This document shows, one piece after another, positions 8,911 through 17,408 of a DNA stretch of 22,301 nt. The number at the start of each line of letters is the position of its first letter. Position 1 is the stretch's first letter. The notes beneath the pieces were generated by a model. The model worked only from the letters and a program-made list of their open reading frames with translations. It made no database searches and was not told the origin of the DNA. The stretch comes from Bordetella parapertussis (GTDB lineage Bacteria; Cyanobacteriota; Cyanobacteriia; PCC-6307; Cyanobiaceae), in contig CALPMR020000015.1 of NCBI GenBank assembly GCA_943324725.2, forward strand, positions 1 through 22,301. The letters are read 5' to 3'. Position numbers and translations under genes: made by a program.

Positions 8911-9996
8911 CCGGATTCCCTCTCCCCCCTGGCGGCCAACACGGTCAAGCTGCCGGAAGCCGGTTGGATCGGCGACGTGCTGGGGACCACCATTGCCAGC
9001 CTCGAGATCCAGCCGATGGGACCGAGCCGGGGCTTCCAGTCCACCACCTGGAAGCTGCATCTCACCTGCGAGCCCGCCGGCAGTGGTCCCGCCACGGTGG
9101 TGCTCAAGAGTGAGACCTCGAATCAGGCCTTCAATGAGCTCAGCCGGCTTCACAATGCCTTTGGCCGTGAAGTCGGCGTCTATACCCACTGTGTGCCGCG
9201 ACTGAAGGATCACCAACCGATCATCTATGCCAGTCAGGGCAGTGAGCCGTGCTGGTTGCTGATGGAGGATCTGACCCACCTGCGCGCCGGCGATCAGCTG
9301 CTGGGGCTCTCGCATGCCGAGACGCTGAGGAGCCTGCAGCGGCTGGCTGCCCTGCAGGCGGAGTTCTGGATGGATCCCCATCTCGAGCAACAGTCGTGGC
9401 TGCCGCTGCACAGCTTCTGGTTTCAGAATCCCAGAGCTGATCTGGTGGAGTCGTTTTTCCAGACCTACAGCGTTCGTTTCGGCCCCAGGGTCACCCAGCT
9501 GGTGCGAGCGGTGCTGGAGCAGGGGGAGGCCCTTGATGCGGCCCTCGCGCTACGCCCCTGGACGCTGGTGCATGGCGATCTGCGCGCCGACAACCTGCTG
9601 TTCGACGGTCCGGAAGCCGAGCCGGAGGCCATCATTCTGGACTGGTCCTGGGCCTGCCGCAGCCTGGGCAGCATCGACCTGGCCTTCCTGATCGGCGGCA
9701 GTGAGCCGGTGGCCCAGCGGCGCGGTTGCCATGCGGAACTGCTGGGCGCCTGGCATCAGGAGTTGGTCGCACGGGGAGTACGCGATTACCCGTTGGCAGA
9801 GGCGCATCGCGATCAGCAATTGGCCGCCCTGCGCTGCATCACCGCGGGTGTGGCCATGCACGGCTTCATGCAGGACCCCGACACCACGATCCGCACAGCC
9901 CTGTTCATGGATCAGGCCATCCAACGCCATGCCGCCCTGGCGGAAGAACTGGCGGCCTGGGAAGCGCTGCCGGATTCCAGTGGCTTCAGTTCCTGA
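8905..9996 (+). CDS. Phosphotransferase (APH/CHK-kinase-like fold)
   Basis: This protein of about 363 residues has the aminoglycoside-phosphotransferase/choline-kinase-like fold. The key motif LVHGDLRADNLLFDG (about 221-235) gives the HxDxxxxN catalytic loop, and IILDWSWA (about 243-250) supplies the metal-binding Asp of the DxD/DFG-like motif. An ATP-anchoring Lys lies in ATVVLKSE (about 63-70). The helical insert EFWMDPHLEQQSWLPL is seen in the EcKinase/DUF1679-like subgroup. The substrate is unknown; small alcohols or amino-sugars are typical of the fold. The start is uncertain: the only upstream start in frame is TTG at 8905, just after a stop at 8893. It is on the same strand as arsR and ACR3 but with large gaps, so operon membership is doubtful. 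Confidence 0.85.
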   Translation: MHPDSLSPLAANTVKLPEAGWIGDVLGTTIASLEIQPMGPSRGFQSTTWKLHLTCEPAGSGPATVVLKSETSNQAFNELSRLHNAFGREVGVYTHCVPRLKDHQPIIYASQGSEPCWLLMEDLTHLRAGDQLLGLSHAETLRSLQRLAALQAEFWMDPHLEQQSWLPLHSFWFQNPRADLVESFFQTYSVRFGPRVTQLVRAVLEQGEALDAALALRPWTLVHGDLRADNLLFDGPEAEPEAIILDWSWACRSLGSIDLAFLIGGSEPVAQRRGCHAELLGAWHQELVARGVRDYPLAEAHRDQQLAALRCITAGVAMHGFMQDPDTTIRTALFMDQAIQRHAALAEELAAWEALPDSSGFSS

Positions 9997-10511
9997 CTTG
10001 CCTCGTCGGGATGAGCTCCTGGTTGGGTTGATCATCGGGAGCCGATGAGCTCTTGCGGTTCTTCCATGGACTTGTGGTCGCTGATCTTGCGAGGGTTGAC
10101 GAGTCCTCCGCGACGTGTTTCCCGCTGGTCAGATCAGGGAGATTTCAGGGTATCCCGCTGGACATGCTGCCGGTCTGGATCGTCCATCCAGCCCTTCATC
10201 CATGGGCTTCGCTGTATCGAATCCGAATCGGAGATCATCCAAGCAAGCGATGGGTCACTGCTGCGATCGACGTCGTGAGGGCCTTGCCGTTGCCGATCAG
10301 ATCAGCACGATCTCCGCTGGGCTCAAGTTGCCGATCAGCCACCAGAGCAGCCTGGATGGACCGCCTTGTAACAGGCCCAGGCCACCAACGCCCTCATCCG
10401 AAGCATGCTTGGCGCAGCGCTGTCCCGACTTGCGCCCTCAACCTTCGCCCAGGGGTGCCGCCTCCAGTCTCGATCCCCAGAGCTTCGTTCCACCCTCTTG
10501 TTGCTGTCGCC
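9997..10511. other. 515-bp interval without a recognised gene
   Basis: No convincing gene was found here. Low-complexity, Ser/Pro/Arg-rich frames occur on both strands, typical of chance frames in GC-rich DNA. One plus-strand frame is open for about 150 codons and runs directly in frame into the ACR3 start, but its translation has no hydrophobic or domain-like pattern. The interval must hold the ACR3 promoter; no clear second copy of the ATCAA-N6-TTGAT motif was seen. Confidence 0.5.
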
Positions 10512-11696
10512 ATGTCCGAGCTGCCTGCAGGCGCGCCCCAGTCGGCGGCCGAAGCCACGATTCTCGCCAGGTTGTCGCTGCTCGATCGCTTCCTGCCGCT
10601 GTGGATTTTGCTGGCGATGGCCACCGGCCTGCTGCTGGGACGCCACTTTCCCTGGCTGCAGGGGGCTCTCGATGCGGTGAAGCTGGGGCAGACCTCCCTG
10701 CCGATCGCCCTGGGCTTGCTGTTGATGATGGTGCCGGTCCTCGCCAAGGTCCGCTACGAGGAGTTGGGCCGCGGCCTCAAGCGTGGTGGCCTGCTGCCCC
10801 TCTGTCTGCTGCTGGTGTGGGGCGTGGGGCCGCTGCTGATGTTCAGCCTCGCCTGGTTGTGCCTGGCCGATCAGCCGGAGCTGCGCACGGGTGTGATTCT
10901 GATCGGCATCGCCCCCTGCATCGCCATGGTGCTGATCTGGATCGACCTGGCCGCAGGTGACCGGGAATCCGCTGCCCTGCTGGTGGCGATCAACGCGATT
11001 CTGCAGGTACTGGGTTATGCATTGTTGGCCAATCTCTATCTGCAACAGTTGCCGCGCTGGTTGGGTCTGCAGGGGCAGATTGTCAGTTTCTCTACTGCGG
11101 AAATCGGCAAAGCGGTGCTGATTTTTCTTGGTATTCCCCTGGTGCTGGGTTACCTGATCCGCCGCATCGGCCTGCGCCTCAAGGGACGGCGCTGGTATGA
11201 GCAACGTTTTCTGCCGCGCCTGAGCCCCTGGTCTCTGGTTGGCCTGTTGTTCACGATCGTGGTGATGTTCGCCCTGCAGGGGGAGGTGATCACCTCGACA
11301 CCGCTGTTGGTGTTGCGGGTGGCGCTGCCCCTGCTGCTCTATTTCGCCGTGATGTGGGGCCTGGCCTTCAGCCTCGGTCAGCGCAGCGGTCTCGCCTACG
11401 GCCAGTGCGCCACCCTGGCCTTCACGGCGGCCGGCAACAACTTCGAGCTCGCCATCGCCGTCAGCGTCAGTGTCTGGGGTGTCACCTCCGGTCAGGCCCT
11501 GGCGGGGGTGATCGGTCCACTGATTGAGGTGCCGGTGCTGGTGGCCCTGGTCTACGTGTCGCTGTGGCTGCGGCGGCGGCTGTTCCCCGGCATCGGCCCA
11601 GCCTGCACCGGCCCAGCCGGAGCCGACCCAGCCGGAGCCGACCCAGCCGGAGCCGGCCCAGCCGGTGCAGGCGGCGGCAGGAGGCTCGACACTTGA
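10512..11696 (+). CDS. acr3: ACR3-type arsenite efflux transporter
   Basis: This is a 394-residue, roughly ten-helix transporter of the ACR3/bile-acid:sodium symporter superfamily that exports As(III). Diagnostic blocks are GIAPCIAMVLIWIDLAAGD (Cys at about 136, the conserved ACR3 cysteine), RESAALLVAINAILQVLGYA, TLAFTAAGNNFELAIAVSVS, and SGQALAGVIGPLIEVPVLVA followed by LVYVSL. I choose the ATG at 10512, which leaves about 25 residues before the first helix. Many ACR3 proteins have GLARCIAMV, and here Pro replaces the Arg. The C-terminus carries an added tail of PAGAD-type five-residue repeats encoded by five 15-bp units. Its position near arsR and arsJ supports an arsenic role. The next gene, a Kir channel, starts 8 bp after the stop. 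Confidence 0.92.
   Translation: MSELPAGAPQSAAEATILARLSLLDRFLPLWILLAMATGLLLGRHFPWLQGALDAVKLGQTSLPIALGLLLMMVPVLAKVRYEELGRGLKRGGLLPLCLLLVWGVGPLLMFSLAWLCLADQPELRTGVILIGIAPCIAMVLIWIDLAAGDRESAALLVAINAILQVLGYALLANLYLQQLPRWLGLQGQIVSFSTAEIGKAVLIFLGIPLVLGYLIRRIGLRLKGRRWYEQRFLPRLSPWSLVGLLFTIVVMFALQGEVITSTPLLVLRVALPLLLYFAVMWGLAFSLGQRSGLAYGQCATLAFTAAGNNFELAIAVSVSVWGVTSGQALAGVIGPLIEVPVLVALVYVSLWLRRRLFPGIGPACTGPAGADPAGADPAGAGPAGAGGGRRLDT
11597..11671 (+). repeat. 15-bp tandem repeat array in the ACR3 C-terminal tail
   Basis: Five consecutive 15-base units are present: CCCAGCCTGCACCGG, CCCAGCCGGAGCCGA twice, CCCAGCCGGAGCCGG and CCCAGCCGGTGCAGG. In the ACR3 frame they encode a PAGAD/PAGAG tail, and in the next frame QPEPT repeats. 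Near-identity of the central units indicates recent slippage-type expansion. Confidence 0.95.
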
Positions 11697-11703
11697 GCCG
11701 TGG

Positions 11704-12654
11704 ATGCCGGGAGTGCAAGCGATGCGAGGGCTGAAGAGCCGGGGAGCCCTGCGGAGCCCAGCGACTGGAGAACCGGTGCGCATGCAGGCCGGCATCCTGT
11801 CGGCGGCCACTGAGATGAGCTGGCAGCGCCTCTGGCGCGAGCCCTATCACCTGATGCTGGCGGTGCCCTGGCCGCTGTTCTACACGTTGTTGTGCCTGGC
11901 TTACCTGGCGATCAATGGCCTGTTCACAGCGCTGTATCTGCTGGATCCAGGTGGCATCAGTGGCTCGATCGGGGGTCGTGCCAACCCTGTTGAGGCCTTT
12001 TTCTTCAGCGTCCAGACCCTCGGTTCGATCGGGTACGGCGTCCTGCATCCCACCAGTCTGGTGGTGAACCTGCTGGTCACGGCCGAATCGCTGACGGGGC
12101 TGATCTTCGTCGCCATGTCCACGGGGCTGGTGTTTGCCCGCTTTTCGCGCAGCACCGCCAGGATCCGCTTCTCTGAACGGGCGGTGGTCCATCCCTATAA
12201 CGGCGTCCCCACCTTGACCTTCCGGCTCGCCAACGAACGCCGCAACACGATTCTGGATGCCCATCTGAAGGTGGTTCTGGCGATTGATGAGCACAGCAGC
12301 GAGGGCCACACGATGCGGCGCCTGTTGCCCCTGGCCCTGATGCGTGACGAAGGGATCGCCTTTCTGCTCACCTGGACGGCCATGCATCCGATCGATGCCG
12401 ACAGCCCCCTGCAGCAGCTGGGCCCGGCAGAACTGGCTGCCGCCAACGGCGAGATCGTGGTGGCCTTCAGTGGCATCGATGCCACCCTCGAGCGTCCGAT
12501 CCACGCCCGCACCAGCTACTCGGCGGCCCAGCTCGTCTATGGAGCCTGCTTTGTGGACTTGCTGGACACGCGGCAACCGCAGCCAGTGATCGACTTCTCG
12601 CGCTTCAACCAGCTCCGCCCCTGCCCGCTGAGCGAGGCCAACGAGCGCCGCTGA
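11704..12654 (+). CDS. KirBac-type inward-rectifier potassium channel
   Basis: This 316-residue protein is a prokaryotic Kir channel. In order it has an amphipathic slide-helix region with REPYHLMLAVPWPLF (about 46-59), TM1 (about 58-80), a pore helix FFFSVQTLG (about 99-107), a selectivity filter SIGYG at about 108-112, and TM2 ending in TGLVFARFSR. An IgG-like cytoplasmic domain of about 165 residues follows, with the Kir signatures LTWTAMHPIDADSPL, FSGIDATLERPIHARTSYS and CFVDLLD. Most KirBac filters are T-I/V-GYG; here Ser takes the first position, which keeps a hydroxyl ligand. I use the ATG at 11704, just after the ACR3 stop; GTG 11713 and ATG 11722 are alternatives. All domains are complete, so it should be a functional tetrameric plasma-membrane channel. 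Confidence 0.92.
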   Translation: MPGVQAMRGLKSRGALRSPATGEPVRMQAGILSAATEMSWQRLWREPYHLMLAVPWPLFYTLLCLAYLAINGLFTALYLLDPGGISGSIGGRANPVEAFFFSVQTLGSIGYGVLHPTSLVVNLLVTAESLTGLIFVAMSTGLVFARFSRSTARIRFSERAVVHPYNGVPTLTFRLANERRNTILDAHLKVVLAIDEHSSEGHTMRRLLPLALMRDEGIAFLLTWTAMHPIDADSPLQQLGPAELAAANGEIVVAFSGIDATLERPIHARTSYSAAQLVYGACFVDLLDTRQPQPVIDFSRFNQLRPCPLSEANERR

Positions 12655-12740
12655 CCAGGCCATCAAGGACAGGGATGGTTTCGCTCACCATCGGTTGGCC
12701 GAGCTGGAGCCGGTCTGCCGGGTGACGGGGCTGGCAGGGC

Positions 12741-13112
12741 TCAAGGCTGATCACCGGGCAGGAAGCGCCGGATGAACGCCGCCAGCCCCATCGGCCCGCA
12801 GCGGAGATTCCAGCCGTCGCCCCCCGGGATCCGCCGCCAGCACTGCACCTGCACATCGGCATCAGTGCCGGGGAGCAGCTGCACCAGGTAGCGGTAGTCG
12901 GCATCAGCGGCCTGTTGTGGGCAGGCCAGCGGTTCCGCCTTGGCCTGGGTGCTCAGGAAGGCGGACAGGAAGCCGGAAGCTTCAGCGTCGGCGCGCAGAG
13001 TTGTGGCGAACCGCCAGGCGGCACCGGTGGGATAGCCGTCATGGTGGAGGTAGAGATGCAGCGCCGGGGCGCCAGGAAAGCCGGAGAAGGTATAGACGGC
13101 ACGGGTGGACAA
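12741..13112 (-). CDS. Conserved-looking hypothetical protein
   Basis: This minus-strand frame of about 123 residues converges on the Kir gene. The N-terminal half reads STRAVYTFSGFPGAPALHLY then LHHDGYPTGAAWRFATTLR. This resembles small bacterial and phage hypothetical proteins with a YTF…hvY.HhDGYP.GA pattern, which I recognise only as a pattern and not as a named family. The C-terminal half has YRYLVQLLPGTDADVQVQCW and a final RRFLPGDQP. There is no signal peptide or membrane segment. The start is uncertain: TTG at 13112 is the first possible codon after an upstream in-frame stop at 13152, and no ATG is available near the N-terminus. The function is unknown. Confidence 0.65.
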   Translation of the reverse strand: MSTRAVYTFSGFPGAPALHLYLHHDGYPTGAAWRFATTLRADAEASGFLSAFLSTQAKAEPLACPQQAADADYRYLVQLLPGTDADVQVQCWRRIPGGDGWNLRCGPMGLAAFIRRFLPGDQP

Positions 13113-13666
13113 GGGATCGATGCGGCTGCTCTTACCAGTGCCACCGGTGTCTCAAGGTCACATGGGCTCACTCCCATTCCGCACACAAAACACAAAACAA
13201 AGCACACAGCCGTGCCGCTTGAGCCAGCACCACTTTCACCTCCGTCTCCTGCCGCTCGGGCGGGTGGATGTGTTTGTTGAGGAGGCATTTCATCCTCCAC
13301 GCTGATCCTGGTGTAGGCACCGTCGCGCAAGGTTCAGTCGATGGTCAGACTTTTTCAGCCTTCAAGGGGCCGCCCTGGCGAAAAGGAGGGCTACATCTGT
13401 CTTGCCCAGTCTCGTGGCGGGGAATGACAGACATGAAACCAATTGATTTGAGCCGATTTGATTTGAGCTGCCTTGAGTTGAGCCGCCTTGAGTTGAGCTG
13501 GCTTGAGCAAAGCTTGCCAAGCGTTCAAGATCAGCGGCCGAGGGCAAGGATGTGGGCTGCTGTCCACGTTGGGCAACTCCCGGCCGCTGCATCCTGAGCT
13601 CAGGCCTTGGGCATCGCGCTCAAGCGACTGACTTCACCTGAGCGCTTCCCAGCTCTGGTTTTGAAC
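13113..13666. other. 554-bp interval without a recognised gene; contains a 15-bp repeat array
   Basis: I see no supported gene here. The interval contains an A/C-rich stretch (about 13180-13210) and the repeat array at 13441-13515. A plus-strand frame across the array translates to a run of IDLSR/FDLSC/LELSR pentapeptides starting from an ATG at 13434, but it lacks flanking domain sequence. Confidence 0.5.
13441..13515. repeat. Intergenic 15-bp tandem repeat array
   Basis: Five gap-free 15-base units are present: AATTGATTTGAGCCG, ATTTGATTTGAGCTG, CCTTGAGTTGAGCCG, CCTTGAGTTGAGCTG and the partial GCTTGAGCAAAGCTT. On the minus strand the units read CAGCTCAACTCAAGG. They share the phase and the CAG-N-TCAA core with the array at the arsJ 5' end (CAGATCAAGGCCACT), so the two look like one family. 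Confidence 0.9.
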
Positions 13667-14053
13667 TCAGCCGTCCATCGCCTTCAGCATGTGGTCCATC
13701 GCAAGGGCGTGTTCGCACTGCGGGCTGAACAGAATGACCTCGGAGTCTTTGACCGAACGCACGCTGTGTCCGGGCGGCCAGTAAAAAAGGTCGTTCTCTC
13801 TGCAGATATCGACCTTGCCGTCGGTGTAGGTCACCACGAGTTCCCCGGAGATCATGTAGCCCCAGTGCGGTGCGTGGCAGGCGTCGTCCTTGAGACCCTT
13901 CAGGAGCGGTGCAATGTCTGTGCCGGCACCGAGGGAGAAGTATTCACCTCCCATCTTGCCGAAACCGGTGGCGTCACCGAAGTCGGTGGCGACACGTGCA
14001 ACGGCACCGGGGACGTTGATCTTGGCGGGAATCTGATCTTTGGCGATGCGCAT
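13667..14053 (-). CDS. Cupin-domain protein
   Basis: This 128-residue single-domain cupin has motif 1 at CHAPHWGYMISGELVVTYTDG, giving His60, His63 and Glu71 as metal-ligand candidates, and motif 2 at NDLFYWPPGHSVRSVKDSEV with His96. This is a full two-His/Glu/His cupin metal site in a β-barrel. The protein begins at the ATG at 14053 (MRIAKDQIPAKINVPGAVAR) and is complete. The cupin superfamily is functionally wide, so no reaction can be assigned. Its codon and base use appears slightly less GC-rich than its neighbours, and it stands alone between non-coding stretches, which could mean horizontal acquisition. No promoter was firmly identified. Confidence 0.88.
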   Translation of the reverse strand: MRIAKDQIPAKINVPGAVARVATDFGDATGFGKMGGEYFSLGAGTDIAPLLKGLKDDACHAPHWGYMISGELVVTYTDGKVDICRENDLFYWPPGHSVRSVKDSEVILFSPQCEHALAMDHMLKAMDG

Positions 14054-14807
14054 GACAAAGAGTTTGCATTGAAATGACTTATGAAATCCAGCCCGATGTG
14101 GGACTTCAGTGTCGCCAACCAGGGCTTTGTGGCCTGGACTGTCTGATGGGCAGTGTTCAGATTGTCATTGGGCTGTTCCGTGAACTGGGCCGCATTGGTT
14201 TGTCCTTTGTGTGAATCAAAGCCAGAGCGGCTGCGGCGTGGAACCCGGGCCCGGCTGCAGCATGCATTATTGAGATGGGACTATATTTTATCGCCATAGA
14301 TCCAGGGCCTGCTGGCCATGGGCTGATGCAGATCGGTATCTGATCAACCTCATGCGCCGCTCCCATGGCCGGTGTGAGATGGGCTCGTGGGCAACGTTTT
14401 CAGTTGGCTCCAGCGCTATGGCGGCAGAGGTCTCTGTCTTGATGCTCAGGTGTTGGCTGCGGCATCCGTTACCTTCCCCCAGGCTGAAATCACGCTTGAA
14501 TCATTGAGGCGTGATCGATGTTTTTCGTCCATGATCGTGGTTGTGAGACCTCGTCCCTGTCCCTGATCGGGTGGGCCCGTATCGATGCCCTTCAGGCTGC
14601 TCCACGCTCGAGATCAGCGGCGGACTGGCGCCCGGGCGGAGCTGAGTTGCCCCTTGCCGGAGGCTGAAACTGATGCCGATCGTCGTTGGTCGAGGCTTGA
14701 CCTGCTGCAGGGCAGCCATGGTCCCTTTGACGGTTTGCCTCTGGGCCCGTGGTGTCCAGCCCCTTGGGAAATCATGGCGCTGGCTGTCCTCCGCTGCCCC
14801 TGCCGTC
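14054..14807. other. About 750-bp interval without a recognised gene
   Basis: No confident gene is visible. A 21-codon frame at 14081-14146 (ending in NQGFVAWTV) and a frame of about 59 codons from a GTG at 14387 (VGNVFSWLQRYGG…) can be read, but neither matches a family I recognise. Base composition is lower in GC than the flanks around 14180-14300, with an AT-rich patch (ACTATATTTTATC). The right end runs into the eroded Kir-type gene, so part of this stretch may be decayed coding DNA. Confidence 0.4.
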
Positions 14808-15510
14808 ATGAGCCCGATGCGCCGTCGCCTAGCCGAGCTTGGCCATCAACGCACGCCCTGACCACTCTTTCTGGCGGCACTGGGGAGCTTCTATCTGGTG
14901 GAGGTGCTGATCTTCAGCCTCCTCTTGCAACTGGATCCCGGCAGTCTGGCCGGGCAGGCGCCGATCGGGATGCCGGCCAGCCTGGCCTTTGCCATGCAGA
15001 ACATCTTCATCGCCAGTCTCAGTGCCATTGAGGTCACCTCGCCGTTCTGCTTCGTCTTCGGCACCCTGGAGTTGCTGATTGGTGTGCTGACCACGGCGAT
15101 CGTCACCGGCCTGGTGTTTCTGTGTTTGATGCAGGTGGATGCGCCGTTGCGCTTCAGCCGGGTGCTCTACCTGAGCGCCCGCGATCAGGGCCTTCTGCAC
15201 TGTCGTTTCGTTACGGATGATTGTAGTTACTGGCTGAATGTGTCCTACTCGCTGTTCTGCTTCGTCGATGAGCCCGATCGGGCGCCTGGGCCTTGTGGGC
15301 CTGCGTCGCGGCCATGGGGCCCTGCTGGCTCTGGTTGCAGGCAGCGATGAGGTGACAGGAGCGCCGTTGCTGCAGCTGCAGCACTTCGACCTCGATGACC
15401 TGCGGCCGGACTGTGTCTTCGAAGACCTGGTCGTTGAGGACTGCCGGGGCCTTCGCCGTATCGAGGCCAGCGCCATCGATCGGATCCGGCCGATCCAGCC
15501 GGCGGCCTGA
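14808..15510 (+). pseudogene. Decayed Kir-type channel gene lacking the selectivity filter
   Basis: The translation aligns almost without gaps to the intact Kir channel at 11704-12654. TM1 (PLFLAALGSFYLVEVLIFSL), the DPG turn, the pore helix (LAFAMQ), TM2 (ELLIGVLTTAIVTGLVF) and the start of the cytoplasmic domain are in one frame to about 15272 (FCFVDE). The last part (LVAGSDEVTGAPLLQLQHFD … CVFEDLVVEDC) is in the +1 frame and matches the Kir FSGIDATLERPIHARTSYS … CFVDLLD end. About 40 residues between these blocks are missing. A TGA at 14859-14861 stands where the intact channel has Trp in PWPLF, so TGG to TGA is the simplest explanation. The filter SIGYG is replaced by IASLS. Two lesions argue for a pseudogene. 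Re-initiation at the GTG at 14898 would give only a truncated protein. Confidence 0.8.
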
Positions 15511-15617
15511 TCGCCAACAGTTGGATCAGGGGCCGCCGCAACCAAGGCGGTGAGCGGAGTTGTCGGCTGCGTCACCTGCACCGCTGCCTACAGTTCGGAT
15601 CCCCTTGTCAGGTCGGC

Positions 15618-17345
<1,728 letters not shown>

Positions 17346-17408
17346 ATTGTGCTGGCCTCGGCCTTGTTTCTGACTCCCTTTCGTTCGCTCCCAGCAGCCC
17401 CTCCGGCC

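Noticed and set aside
10335..12666. Minus-strand frames opposite ACR3 and the Kir channel
   Set aside because: They are antisense shadows. The repeat part gives GWVGSGWAGAGW-like strings only because of the 15-bp array.
13441..13515. CRISPR-like array
   Set aside because: Units are 15 bp with no spacers, so it is a simple tandem repeat and not a CRISPR array. No cas gene is seen.
14387..14566. Short plus frame VGNVFSWLQRYGGRGLCLD…
   Set aside because: It begins at GTG and ends after about 59 codons with no recognised family. It could be a decayed fragment, but evidence is too weak to list as a gene.
14501..14809. Minus-strand frame of 102 codons in the gene-poor interval
   Set aside because: The sequence is low in hydrophobic core residues, has no motif, and lacks a plausible ribosome-binding context.
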